Shown piece after piece: positions 26,801 to 34,564 of a stretch of 64,000 bases of DNA (its first letter is position 1; every line of letters begins with the position of its first letter). The translations under genes were made by a program, and so were the position numbers. The notes beneath the pieces are model-generated. The model saw nothing but the letters and a program-made list of their open reading frames with translations, had not been told where the DNA came from and did not search any database. This DNA comes from Aquiluna borgnonia (GTDB lineage: Bacteria > Actinomycetota > Actinomycetes > Actinomycetales > Microbacteriaceae), in NCBI RefSeq assembly GCF_013283855.1, contig NZ_CP054056.1, positions 806,001 to 870,000 on the forward strand, read 5' to 3'.

Positions 26801-27210
26801 GACTCGGTTGAAGCCAGCACCGGAACCCCGGCTCTTATGGCCGCTGCCTTCGCGTTGACCTTGTCTCCGGCTAGCTCGAGAATTTCAGGCCCTGGACCAA
26901 CAAACGCTATGCCTGCCTCGGCTGCCGCCCTCGCGAGGTCAGGGTTCTCCGAGAGAAATCCGTAACCCGGGTAAATAGCATCGGCACCGCACTGCTTGGC
27001 GACTCGGATGATCTCTGAGACGGAAAGGTAGGCGCGAACCGGAGAGCCGTCGGCGTGAATCTCGTAGGCCTCATCTGCCTTTAGGCGGTGAACCGAGTTT
27101 CGATCCTCAAACGGATAAACCGCAACTGTCGAAGCACCGGCCTCATAGGCCGCACGAAAAGCTCTAACCGCGATCTCTCCGCGGTTGGCTACGAGAATTT
27201 TTTTAAACAT
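23809..27210 (-). CDS. pyc: Pyruvate carboxylase
   Basis: Biotin enzyme that makes oxaloacetate from pyruvate, bicarbonate and ATP. 1133 residues in the single-chain form: biotin carboxylase with GGGGRGMR and EMNPRIQVEHTVTEE in the N-terminal 450 residues, carboxyltransferase beginning near TTFRDAHQSLLATRVR (about 530), and a C-terminal biotinyl domain with EAMKMEAS (biotin on Lys1099). GAGG precedes the ATG. Divergent from the ParA gene; 64 bases separate the starts. Confidence 0.98.
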   Translation of the reverse strand: MFKKILVANRGEIAVRAFRAAYEAGASTVAVYPFEDRNSVHRLKADEAYEIHADGSPVRAYLSVSEIIRVAKQCGADAIYPGYGFLSENPDLARAAAEAGIAFVGPGPEILELAGDKVNAKAAAIRAGVPVLASTESSDQPAELIPQAEKIGFPLFVKAVAGGGGRGMRKVNQASELPDALDAAMREAGSAFGDPRVFLEQAVIRPRHIEVQILADMHGNIIHLHERDCSIQRRNQKVVEIAPAPLLDDDLRQKLFRDAVAFAREIGYQNAGTVEFLIDTVGPNAGKHVFIEMNPRIQVEHTVTEEVTDVDLVQSQLRIASGATLEELGLVQDQIKPHGFALQCRITTEDPAAGFRPDTGMITTYRSPGGAGIRLDGGTVTTGAEVSPHFDSMLVKLITRGRDFKSTVDRAKRALAEFRIRGVATNINFLQAVLADPTFASGELSTHFIDERPELVRGKPSQDRGTKVLQWLAEVTVNKPYGTREGKSDPSLKLPGIDIFTPAPDGSKQLLEQLGPEGFAKWLRDQKTVRVTDTTFRDAHQSLLATRVRGRDLVAAAPYVSRMTPELLSVEAWGGATYDVALRFLGEDPWNRLAQLRKALPNLCIQMLLRGRNTVGYTPYPEEVTRAFVFEAAKTGVDIFRIFDALNDVDQMTPAIKAVRETGTAVAEVAMSYTGNLLDPKEDLYTLDYYLGLAQRIVDAGAHILAIKDMAGLLRPEAARMLVSALRERFDLPVHLHTHDTAGGQLATLLAAVSAGVDAVDVASAPMAGTTSQPSASALVAALADTAADTGLDLQKVTDLEPYWEAVRKVYAPFESGLPGPTGRVYRHEIPGGQLSNLRQQAIALGLGDRFELVEQMYAEANRILGRPPKVTPSSKVVGDLALHLVAVGADPADFEQNPQNYDIPDSVVGFMAGELGDLPGGWPEPFRSKVLAGKKVDISVTPVSDEDLATLQSGESKSVRATLNRLLFPTPTKEFERVSNLYGQLDNVETLDYLYGLDSEMEHVVELRKGLQLFVGLEAISEADPKGFRTVMAKLNGQLRPVTVRDHSIQVAVTSAEKADASNPAHVAAPFTGVVTAKVVVGEQVQVGQVIASIEAMKMEASITSSVAGVVQRLGVSGPTPVEGGDLIAVIG

Positions 27211-27262
27211 CTAACCTCACTGAAACGGTGGGGTGCTTCGGCGAACCCGACAGATAAAAAGG

Positions 27263-27268
27263 TAGCCT
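27263..27268 (+). promoter_or_regulatory. -10-like TAGCCT for a leaderless parA-like mRNA
   Basis: TAGCCT ends six bases before the GTG start at 27275, the distance expected when transcription begins at the start codon. No clear -35 is seen. The same six bases plus flanks read TAGGCT on the minus strand, so the element could also serve pyc. Confidence 0.4.
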
Positions 27269-27274
27269 ATCCGA

Positions 27275-28192
27275 GTGCAAGTTCTCAGTGTTAGCTCCCT
27301 AAAAGGTGGCGTGGGTAAAACTACCGTCGCCCTTGGCCTGGCCTCGGCTGCCCTGAACAAGGGTTTGAACACTCTTTTAGTCGATTTGGACCCGCAGTGT
27401 GATGCAACCAGTGGATTGGGGGCGGTTAGCGACTTCGGCACATCGGTGGCCGAGGTTCTTCAGTCGCCAAAGATTGCGAATATTCGACGGGCTATCGTGC
27501 CCTCGCCCTGGAACAAAGGTTCCCGCGTGGACGTCATGGTTGGTTCACCGAGGTCCCTGCTTTTAGACAATCCGGCCCCCACGGTCTCCGACGTTTGGAA
27601 ACTGGAAGAGGTACTGGCCCAGCTCGAAGACGAGTATGACCTGGTCATAATCGACACCCCGCCGAGCATTAATGCCCTGACCCGTACGGCCTGGGTGGCC
27701 TCGGACCGAGTGATTTTGGTCACCGAACCCTCGCTCTACTCGGTCATTGCGGCCGATCGAGCTCGCAAAGCAATCGCCGAAATCAGCGCAAAACTGACCC
27801 CGAGGCTGCAGCTGCTCGGAGTGGTGGTCAATCGTCTTAGACCTCAGTCCAATGAGCACGACTATCGAATCAAAGAGCTCCGCGAAATGTTTGGCGAGCA
27901 GCTGCTTATGCCGTTTTTCGAGGAGCGAGCGGCAATTCAGCAGTCAACCGGAGCTGCCCGCCCTATTCACGCTTGGCCAGCCGAGGGTGCCGCTGAAATT
28001 GCTAAGGGATTTGACTGGCTTCTAGCGGGAGCCCAATCAGACATGGAGCTTGGCGCTGAGCGCAGAGAGCGAGTCGGGATCGTGGGTCGAGCCCTGCGTG
28101 GCCGCTCAAACCCAATTGCAGAATTCATACCGATGGAAGATGCCCCGCAGTCCAGGGCTGAAAACAAGAAGAAGCGCTGGTTTAGGCGCTAG
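27275..28192 (+). CDS. Orphan ParA-family ATPase with basic C-terminal tail
   Basis: ParA/Soj-type ATPase of 305 residues: KGGVGKTT at 10-17, LVDLDPQCDATSG (Walker A' region), LVIIDTPPS (Walker B) near residue 124. No parB or centromere-like repeats adjoin it. After the ATPase domain comes a charged extension ending in KKKRWFRR, suited to nucleic-acid or membrane contact. It is one of three plus-strand genes, starts with GTG, probably leaderless, and ends in CTAG shared with the convergent merR stop. Function unknown; chromosome or cargo positioning is inferred from the family only. Confidence 0.85.
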   Translation: MQVLSVSSLKGGVGKTTVALGLASAALNKGLNTLLVDLDPQCDATSGLGAVSDFGTSVAEVLQSPKIANIRRAIVPSPWNKGSRVDVMVGSPRSLLLDNPAPTVSDVWKLEEVLAQLEDEYDLVIIDTPPSINALTRTAWVASDRVILVTEPSLYSVIAADRARKAIAEISAKLTPRLQLLGVVVNRLRPQSNEHDYRIKELREMFGEQLLMPFFEERAAIQQSTGAARPIHAWPAEGAAEIAKGFDWLLAGAQSDMELGAERRERVGIVGRALRGRSNPIAEFIPMEDAPQSRAENKKKRWFRR

Positions 28193-28701
28193 GAGATTTT
28201 GCGAGCTCGCCTTGCGGCCAACTCGTCGTGAATGTTGGCCTCTTCAGCGGCGAAGTCAACCAGGGTAGCCTCTACTTCGCGCAGAACTCTTCCAACTGCA
28301 ATTCCGAACACTCCCTGACCCTGGCCCAGTAGGTCAATGACCTCGTCCTGAGAGGTGCAGAGGTATACCCTCGCGCCATCCGACATCAAAGTTGTGTTTG
28401 ACAAGTCGCTCATGCCTGCCGCTCTCAACTGCTCGACGGCGAGGCGAATTTGCTGCAGCGAAACACCGGTGTCCAGCAGGCGCTTCACCAATTTCAAAAC
28501 CAAAATGTCACGGAAAGCGTAGAGGCGCTGTGACCCAGAGCCAGTTGCGGTCTGAATCGAAGGAATCACCAATCCGGTTCTATCCCAGTAGTCCAACTGC
28601 CGGTAAGAGATGCCGGCCGCAGCTGCAGCGGATGCACCGCGGTAACCGATGTCCTGCGCTGGCAGTCCATCGGTGAAAAGCATTGGTGCCTGGAACTCCA
28701 T
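28189..28701 (-). CDS. MerR-family regulator (Rv1830-like)
   Basis: 170-residue regulator with an N-terminal MerR winged helix (ISYRQLDYWDRTGL, then SGSQRLYAFRDILVLKLVKRLL in the dimer-adjacent part) and a C-terminal domain typical of the Rv1830 group, annotated elsewhere as a MerR protein near ftsR. Two in-frame ATGs exist; the one at 28701 has AAGGAG seven bases upstream, the one at 28707 is too close to it. The intervening Rv1829-like nuclease gene found in mycobacteria is missing. A dyad like that in the ftsZ leader lies 27 bases upstream. Confidence 0.88.
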   Translation of the reverse strand: MEFQAPMLFTDGLPAQDIGYRGASAAAAAGISYRQLDYWDRTGLVIPSIQTATGSGSQRLYAFRDILVLKLVKRLLDTGVSLQQIRLAVEQLRAAGMSDLSNTTLMSDGARVYLCTSQDEVIDLLGQGQGVFGIAVGRVLREVEATLVDFAAEEANIHDELAARRARKIS

Positions 28702-28727
28702 GCTCATTCTCCTTGCGGTTGACTAGC

Positions 28728-28746
28728 GTTAAGTCTGCCTTCAACC
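28728..28746. promoter_or_regulatory. Operator-like dyad similar to the ftsZ leader palindrome
   Basis: On the plus strand GTTAAGTCTGCC followed by TTCAACC. The inner palindrome before ftsZ reads GTTAAGGCTGAGG followed by CTTAACC. Both fit GTTAAG-n-CTG-n(2-3)-YTYAACC. It lies in the 83-base gap between ftsR and the MerR gene, ahead of the latter. Similarity is seen directly; the binding protein is unknown, with FtsR the natural candidate. Confidence 0.45.
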
Positions 28747-28784
28747 TGAGGTTTATGGTTTATCCACAGCTTCGGCGTGTCGGA

Positions 28785-29462
28785 TTAGCCGTCGATGGAG
28801 TCAATAACCTCAGAAATTAAGTGAGACCGGATGGCGCCAAAGCGCTCGGCAATCTCTCTGGCCATGTGCCCGGCACGAGCGGCAGAGTCGGGAGCGCGCT
28901 TGCGCAGAATTGGCTCGGTAACCCCGGTGATAATCCCAACTTCTCGCTCAGTTGCTGACTTCAGGCCGCGCAAGTGACGCGGCTGAATGCCGAACTGCTC
29001 AAGCCCAACTAGCGCAAATGCGATCTCCACCTCGTGGGAGGAATGCGGCTGAGCTCCAAATAGCCCAAGTTCGGCACCCTCTCGAAAAGCTGCGTCACTC
29101 AGGCCCGTTTCAAGTTTCAGTTGAGCCGTTGAGTAGCGTTGACCCTTTCTCAGCGAGGCTGGAGAGGTGGCCGGCAATAGCGGCTGCCTTCCTGCATCGA
29201 GCTCAGCGAGGTAGTCCTTGATGACCCTAAGCGGTAGATACTGATCACGCTGCAGGGTGAGAACAATTCGCAGGCGCTCGATTTGGGTCTCCGAATATTT
29301 CCGGTATCCAGAATCAGTGCGATCAGGTGTGATCAGCCCCTGATCCTCGAGGAAGCGAAGCTTTGAGGGGCTCAAATCAGAGAATTCTGGCTTTAGTACC
29401 GCCAAAACCTGGCCGATCGTGTAAAGCCTGAGGTGATCTTGAAGTTTCCGGACCGAATCCAT
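28785..29462 (-). CDS. ftsR: MerR-family cell division regulator FtsR
   Basis: 225-residue MerR protein: N-terminal LYTIGQVLAVLKPEF and SKLRFLEDQGLI plus GYRKYSETQIERLR form the winged helix, followed by a long C-terminal effector-like domain. It lies directly after garA, as Rv1828 and C. glutamicum ftsR do after garA/odhI; the C. glutamicum protein activates ftsZ. The frame begins at a TTG overlapping the garA stop, but the ATG at 29462 is nine bases from AAGGA and is preferred. Probably co-transcribed with garA. Confidence 0.92.
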   Translation of the reverse strand: MDSVRKLQDHLRLYTIGQVLAVLKPEFSDLSPSKLRFLEDQGLITPDRTDSGYRKYSETQIERLRIVLTLQRDQYLPLRVIKDYLAELDAGRQPLLPATSPASLRKGQRYSTAQLKLETGLSDAAFREGAELGLFGAQPHSSHEVEIAFALVGLEQFGIQPRHLRGLKSATEREVGIITGVTEPILRKRAPDSAARAGHMAREIAERFGAIRSHLISEVIDSIDG

Positions 29463-29464
29463 TT

Positions 29465-29884
29465 TCAACGGTCCTTTTCGGATGCAAAAAATGTCATGTG
29501 GAACTTTCCAATTAGTACTTCATCGCCATGCTGCAGAGGTGAGTCATCGACTCTTTTGCCAGCCACGTAACTTCCGTTCATCGAACCAAGGTCTACGACC
29601 TTGAAGCTAGTGCCAGAGCGAATGAACTCCGCGTGCTTTCTGGAGACCGTGACGTCATCCAAAAAGATGTCTGCATTTGGGTGCCGCCCAGCGACTGTGA
29701 TGTCCTGGTCCAGCAGAAAACGAGAGCCGAGGCCCGCTCCCTTGCGGACTATTAGCAAAGCTGATCCCGAAGGCAAGGCGGAAATGGCGTTGGACTCTTC
29801 GAAGCTTAGGGAGTCAATAGAAGCAGGAACCAAGTCCTCCGAAAAGCGAGCGGTGTCTTCGCTATCGAACTGTTCCCTGGCCAT
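29465..29884 (-). CDS. garA: FHA-domain metabolic regulator GarA/OdhI
   Basis: Inhibitor of 2-oxoglutarate dehydrogenase and regulator of glutamate metabolism in actinobacteria, switched off when a Thr in its N-terminal tail is phosphorylated and folds back onto the FHA domain. 139 residues; FHA core with AGRHPNADIFLDDVTVSRKH and GSMNGSYV (about 64-108), matching GarA closely, including FLDDVTVSR. The N-terminal switch motif ETTSVF of mycobacteria aligns with EDTARF here (about 9-14): the first Thr is Asp, the second kept. Followed by ftsR, preceded by the pgsA-like gene. Confidence 0.95.
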   Translation of the reverse strand: MAREQFDSEDTARFSEDLVPASIDSLSFEESNAISALPSGSALLIVRKGAGLGSRFLLDQDITVAGRHPNADIFLDDVTVSRKHAEFIRSGTSFKVVDLGSMNGSYVAGKRVDDSPLQHGDEVLIGKFHMTFFASEKDR

Positions 29885-29909
29885 CTTTGCCTCCCCTTGA
29901 ACCTAAATG

Positions 29910-30482
29910 CTAGAGGATTTTTTTAGCGCCGAAAACCAAATCTCTCACTTGTTTGACGTAAATAAAACCTGCCAGCCAATAAAGACCGATTCCCCAGTAG
30001 GCGAAGGCCCACGCCAGGGGCAAAACAATGAAATCAGCCGCTGGCCAGAGATCTGCCAGCAGCAGCAGTGGGAGGGCGTAAAGCAGCGCGAAAGTTCCGG
30101 CTTTACCCAGGAAGTGAACGGGCAGTGGACCGTAACCGTGGGTTGCAAGAATCGGGTAAACCACCAAAAGCATGACGTCGCGTCCGATAACCGCTACCGC
30201 CAACCAGGCGGGAATGTTGCCGTTGATCACTAGGCCAATCAGGCTGGAAAAAATGTACAGCCGATCTGCAGCCGGATCTAAAACCCGCCCAAGTTCGGTG
30301 ACCTGATTGAATCGCCTTGCAATCTGACCGTCCAGCCAGTCCGAGAACCCCGCAAATGCCAGCACTCCCAGAGCGGAATACAGGTAATCGTTTAGCAACA
30401 ACCACAGGAACACGGGAACCAAAATGAGCCGAAGAATGCTAAGCATGTTCGGGATGCTTTTTAGCTCTTGCTTGAGGCCCAT
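29910..30482 (-). CDS. CDP-alcohol phosphatidyltransferase (PgsA-like)
   Basis: Membrane enzyme that joins a CDP-diacylglycerol to an alcohol (glycerol phosphate, inositol phosphate or phosphatidylglycerol). 190 residues with about five hydrophobic segments and the complete family signature DWLDGQIARRF followed by GRVLDPAADR (about residues 45-75). It occupies the position of Rv1822 (pgsA2) relative to garA; the family members differ little, so phosphatidylglycerophosphate versus cardiolipin synthase stays open. Confidence 0.9.
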   Translation of the reverse strand: MGLKQELKSIPNMLSILRLILVPVFLWLLLNDYLYSALGVLAFAGFSDWLDGQIARRFNQVTELGRVLDPAADRLYIFSSLIGLVINGNIPAWLAVAVIGRDVMLLVVYPILATHGYGPLPVHFLGKAGTFALLYALPLLLLADLWPAADFIVLPLAWAFAYWGIGLYWLAGFIYVKQVRDLVFGAKKIL

Positions 30483-30508
30483 AGCGCGAGTCTAGCGCCG
30501 CGGGTGCG

Positions 30509-31348
30509 CTAGACCAGCTGAGCTCGCCTCAGCACTTCAGAAACATTTTTGTGCTCGTTAAAGGCATAGAGGTGAATTCCAGGGGCGCCGCCTTGGGACA
30601 GTTCGGCAACCAGGTTTGCCGCCCAGCTGATGCCAATCTCAGTTCGCTCCGAGGCATCCTGAGCTGCTGCCAGAGAAGCAGCTAGTTCGACTGGCTCCCG
30701 CTCCCCCGTGAGCTCTAGAACCCTGGCCAGTCGCTTGTGGGAGATGATTGGCATAATGCCGGGGATGATCGGGATAGTCACACCGGCTTCTCGGGCTAAA
30801 GTCACAAAGTTGAAGTAATCGCTGGCATAGAAGAACAACTGAGTGATGGCGAAATCTGCTCCTGCATCTTGCTTTGCCCTAAGGGCAACCAGGTCCGCGC
30901 GATTTGCACCTGACTCGGGATGCCCGTTGGGGAAAGCGGCTACCGCGATTTGCTTGGCTCTGTCTTTCGCTGAAGATCGAATTAGAGACACCAGCTCGTT
31001 GGCAGTTTTTAGCGAGTCGGTAGGAAGTTCGGATAGCCCAATTGGCAAATCGCCCCGAAGCGCCAAGAAATCTGTAATCCCTGCCTGCAGGAACTCGCCA
31101 ATGACGGAATCGAGTTCTGTTTTTGAAGTCCCGGCACAGGTGAGGTGAGCCAGCGCGACAGCGCTGGTGTTCTCATTGATGTACTTTAACACTTCGATTG
31201 AACCAGAGGTGTCCGTGCCACCGGCACCAAAAGTGACAGAGATGAATTTAGGGCCCAGCTCACCAAGCACATCAATGGCCTCGTACAGGGCGGGAGCTGA
31301 CTCCGGATTGCGAGGTGGGTAAACCTCGAATGAAATTGGTGTCGACAA
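30509..31348 (-). CDS. metF: Methylenetetrahydrofolate reductase
   Basis: Flavoenzyme reducing 5,10-methylene-THF to 5-methyl-THF for methionine synthesis. 279 residues: SFEVYPPRN at the N-terminus, KFISVTFGAGG, HLTCAG, FLALRGDLP, QLFFYASDYF and PGIMPI in order, all family blocks. The open frame runs through the tRNA-Pro gene to 31456, which cannot be coding there; the TTG at 31348 has CGGAGA eight bases upstream and is taken as start. Confidence 0.94.
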   Translation of the reverse strand: MSTPISFEVYPPRNPESAPALYEAIDVLGELGPKFISVTFGAGGTDTSGSIEVLKYINENTSAVALAHLTCAGTSKTELDSVIGEFLQAGITDFLALRGDLPIGLSELPTDSLKTANELVSLIRSSAKDRAKQIAVAAFPNGHPESGANRADLVALRAKQDAGADFAITQLFFYASDYFNFVTLAREAGVTIPIIPGIMPIISHKRLARVLELTGEREPVELAASLAAAQDASERTEIGISWAANLVAELSQGGAPGIHLYAFNEHKNVSEVLRRAQLV

Positions 31349-31398
31349 ATTAGTTCTCCGCTTAGCTGTCGCCCGCGGGGCTCCGCGTCGGCATAATG

Positions 31399-31472
<74 letters not shown>

Positions 31473-31527
31473 CTGTCCTAAGACCCTAGAAGTCTAATCG
31501 GCCAAAGTCGTCAAAGCAGTATGAAGG

Positions 31528-32475
31528 CTAATTGAGGCTGTAACCAAGTGAAACAAGGTTTGCCGTGATCGCATCGGCTGAATTCTTGAGTTTAGCCTGC
31601 TCGGCTGCAGTCATAGCTAAGTCGAGTGGACGAACGGCCCCACTTCGGTTGACGATGGTTGGCACCGATAGTGCAATGCCAGAAATGCCGTGGTAGCCGC
31701 TGAGGACCGAGGAAACCGGAAGGATTTCATTGGAATCGCTGAGGATTGCACTGGCAATTTTCGCGGCGGATAAACCAATAGCGTAGTTGGTGGCACCTTT
31801 GCCCTGAATAACTCGGTATGCGGCGTTTTTCACCTCGAGTGCGATCTGCTCAAAGTCCTCAGCACTCAAACGGCTACCGTCTGCCAATCGCCAGTCTGCA
31901 AGGGGAATTGGGCCAACTCTCGCTTGAGACCAGAGGGCAAATTCGCTGTCGCCGTGCTCCCCGATGATGTAAGCGTGAACCGATGCCGAAGCAACGCCAA
32001 GTCGCTCGGCTAAGAGCCATCTCAATCGGGCCGAATCCAGGACGGTTCCCGAAGCAAAAACCCTGGCCGGTGGCAGACCGCTCAGCCGCTGGGCGACAGT
32101 GGCCAGAACGTCGCAGGGATTGGTAACCAGGATGAAAATTGCCTCTGGTGAAAGATTTAGCAGCTGAGGCATTAGATTCTGCAGAATCGCAGTGTTTGTT
32201 CCCGCCAGGTCGAGCCTGGACTGGCCAGGCTTTTGCTTCGCACCGGCTGTGATGATAACCAGATCACTGCCCGCGGTTTCCTGGATGTCACTGCCGCCGG
32301 TGATTCTTGAGGCGCCTGTGTAGAGAGTTCCGTGAGCGAGGTCCAGAACCTCTGCCTCAACCTTCTCGGTGGCAACGTCGTAAAGCACAACGTGATTTGT
32401 AACCTCTTGAATCAGCAAAGCGTAAGCAGTCGCGCTTCCAACGGCACCCGCACCAATGACCGAGATTTTAGACAT
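31528..32475 (-). CDS. ldh: L-lactate dehydrogenase
   Basis: NAD-dependent interconversion of pyruvate and L-lactate. 315 residues: NAD loop GAGAVGSATA (8-17), specificity loop AGAKQKPGQSRLDL with Gln81 at the position that is Gln in lactate and Arg in malate dehydrogenases, catalytic GEHGDSEF (His174), and SARLR with the substrate Arg. ATG follows the der stop with no spacing (TAAATG), so it is likely co-transcribed with der. Confidence 0.94.
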   Translation of the reverse strand: MSKISVIGAGAVGSATAYALLIQEVTNHVVLYDVATEKVEAEVLDLAHGTLYTGASRITGGSDIQETAGSDLVIITAGAKQKPGQSRLDLAGTNTAILQNLMPQLLNLSPEAIFILVTNPCDVLATVAQRLSGLPPARVFASGTVLDSARLRWLLAERLGVASASVHAYIIGEHGDSEFALWSQARVGPIPLADWRLADGSRLSAEDFEQIALEVKNAAYRVIQGKGATNYAIGLSAAKIASAILSDSNEILPVSSVLSGYHGISGIALSVPTIVNRSGAVRPLDLAMTAAEQAKLKNSADAITANLVSLGYSLN

Positions 32476-33939
32476 TTACTTTCCGCGCTTACGTTTCTCT
32501 CGAACTCGAACTCCAATTTCAATTGGAGAACCCTCGAAGCCGTAGGTCTCACGAAGCTTACGAATTATGAACCTGCGGTAACCGGCTTCAATGAATCCAG
32601 TGGCGAAAAGAACAAATTTGGGCGGGCGAGAGGCAGCCTGGGTGCCGAACAGGATTCGAGGCTGCTTTCCGCCTCTAATCGGGTGTGGCGTTGAAGCCTG
32701 GAGCTCCTGCAGGAATGCATTGAGCTTTCCGGTTGGAATTCTGGTGTCCCAACTCTCCAGCGCGAGTTCCAAAGCTGGAACCAATTTCTCAAGATGCCTT
32801 CCGGTGGCAGCCGAGATGTTGACCCTGGGTGCCCAGTCGACGTGAGCAAGGTCCCGTTCGATTTCCTTCTCCAGGTAGATGCGACGTTCGTCGTTGAGAA
32901 TGTCCCACTTGTTGAATGCCAATACCAGCGCGCGGCCAGAGTCCAAGGCCAGCTGAACAATTCGAATGTCAGCTTCGCTAATTTCATCAGAGACATCGAA
33001 CAGCACTACCGCAACCTCTGAGCGCTCCAGGGCAGCTGCGGTGCGCAGGGAAGCGTAGAAGTCAGCACCCTCAACGCGATGCATTCGCTTGCGGATACCT
33101 GCGGTGTCCACAAAGCGCCAGATCCGACCGGCAATTTCAACCTGCTCGTCAATAGGGTCACGAGTGGTTCCCGCCAGTTCGTTCACGACGGCACGATTGG
33201 TTCCGGTGGCCTTGTTTAAAAGCGAGGACTTCCCCACGTTTGGACGCCCAATCAACGCAACTCTTCTTGGTCCGGTGAACTCATCGTCGGCGACGGCAGA
33301 TTTCTCCGGAAGCACCTTCATCGCAGCGTCGAGCAGATCCGCCACTCCCCTGCCGTGCAAGGCTGAAACCGGGTGAGGTTCACCCAGCCCCAAACTCCAG
33401 AGTGCGTGAGCCTCGGGCTCAAGGTGCGCGTCGTCTATTTTGTTTGCCACCAGAAGCACTGGTTTTCCCGACCCGCGAAGCATTTTTACCACTCGCTCAT
33501 CGGAAGCGGTAGCCCCAACCAGGGCGTCAACAACGAATAAAACCGCATCTGAGAGATCCACCGCAATTTCAGCCTGCTGAGCGACAGAGGCGTCAATCCC
33601 GAGGGCATCGTGCTCCCAACCGCCAGTGTCCACAAGGGTGAAGGGGCGGCCATTCCAATCCGCACGGTAGGAAACTCGGTCTCTGGTGATTCCGGGCTTG
33701 TCCTCGACCACCGCCTCTCTTCTTCCGAGAATTCGGTTTACAAGAGCGGATTTTCCGACATTTGGCCTGCCGACAATGGCTAAAACCGGTGGGGCCGGTC
33801 TGTAACCGTCACTGAATTCCTCATCAAGCTCCAGTTCCAGAAGTCCGTAGTCTTCCTCATCGAGCTCATACTCCCCCAGCTCCTCACGCAGCACCTGGGC
33901 TTGGGCCACCGCAAGCTCGGGATCAAATTCATCTGCCAT
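32476..33939 (-). CDS. der: Ribosome assembly GTPase Der (EngA)
   Basis: Double GTPase needed for 50S subunit maturation. 487 residues: an acidic N-terminal extension of about 55 residues, G domain 1 ([25 protein letters not shown]), G domain 2 ([24 protein letters not shown]), and a C-terminal KH-like domain. The frame opens at 33957; the ATG at 33939 has GTGGAGG ten bases upstream and is preferred. It overlaps the end of cmk by 11 bases. Confidence 0.96.
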   Translation of the reverse strand: MADEFDPELAVAQAQVLREELGEYELDEEDYGLLELELDEEFSDGYRPAPPVLAIVGRPNVGKSALVNRILGRREAVVEDKPGITRDRVSYRADWNGRPFTLVDTGGWEHDALGIDASVAQQAEIAVDLSDAVLFVVDALVGATASDERVVKMLRGSGKPVLLVANKIDDAHLEPEAHALWSLGLGEPHPVSALHGRGVADLLDAAMKVLPEKSAVADDEFTGPRRVALIGRPNVGKSSLLNKATGTNRAVVNELAGTTRDPIDEQVEIAGRIWRFVDTAGIRKRMHRVEGADFYASLRTAAALERSEVAVVLFDVSDEISEADIRIVQLALDSGRALVLAFNKWDILNDERRIYLEKEIERDLAHVDWAPRVNISAATGRHLEKLVPALELALESWDTRIPTGKLNAFLQELQASTPHPIRGGKQPRILFGTQAASRPPKFVLFATGFIEAGYRRFIIRKLRETYGFEGSPIEIGVRVREKRKRGK

Positions 33940-34564
33940 TTTGGGCTGCCTCCACAAGACCTATTACCGCTTGAACGCTCTGTTCAAAATTTAAATCGCT
34001 GGTGTCCACCAGGGCTACCCCATCGGCCGGGGTAAAGAACTCGACCACTTTGGAATCGGATGCATCTCGAGCCTTGAGACTTTCCGCAGTTTCGGTTTGT
34101 TCAAGTCCGCGCCTAGCGAGCCTAACGGATTCACTGGCGGTGAGGAGAATTCGCACCTGGGCATCCGGTGCCACGACCGTGGTGATGTCTCTGCCTTCAA
34201 CCACGATACCGCTTTGAGTGCAGGTTGAGATGCGGCTGCGTGCGTCGCGGAGTTGAAGCTCTCGAACCTCGGGATCCCGGGCAATCGCGCTTACTGCCCT
34301 GGCTGCCACCTCACCCCTGATATCAAGGGTTATGTCCCGCTCTCCAAGAAGCACCTGCTGAGAATCGGGGTTTAGGGAAATTTGATAGTCAAAGCTCTCG
34401 AGAAGTTCTGGTAGAGCAGCCCCGCTTAGCGAGTGCAGCGCAAAGGCTCGATAGCCAGCTCCCGTGTCCAGGTACCCAAAGCCCAGGCGACGCGCCACCT
34501 CTTTGGAGACGCTGGACTTACCAGACCCGGCAGGACCGTCAATTGCAACCACAAAACTTGCCAC
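33929..34564 (-). CDS. cmk: Cytidylate kinase
   Basis: Phosphorylates CMP and dCMP. About 211 residues: P-loop [11 protein letters not shown] near the N-terminus, [11 protein letters not shown] (usual family form LDTGAMYRA), [12 protein letters not shown] and the lid region. Two starts are possible: ATG at 34579, inside tyrA, or GTG at 34564, whose G is the last base of the tyrA TAG; the latter gives the usual short N-terminus. Followed by der, the standard cmk-der pair. Confidence 0.95.
   Translation of the reverse strand: MASFVVAIDGPAGSGKSSVSKEVARRLGFGYLDTGAGYRAFALHSLSGAALPELLESFDYQISLNPDSQQVLLGERDITLDIRGEVAARAVSAIARDPEVRELQLRDARSRISTCTQSGIVVEGRDITTVVAPDAQVRILLTASESVRLARRGLEQTETAESLKARDASDSKVVEFFTPADGVALVDTSDLNFEQSVQAVIGLVEAAQNGR

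Noticed and set aside
31378-31396. Short GC-rich hairpin (CGCGG/CCGCG) after the tRNA as a terminator
   Set aside because: No T-run on the minus strand after the stem and metF begins shortly after; likely part of a read-through transcript.
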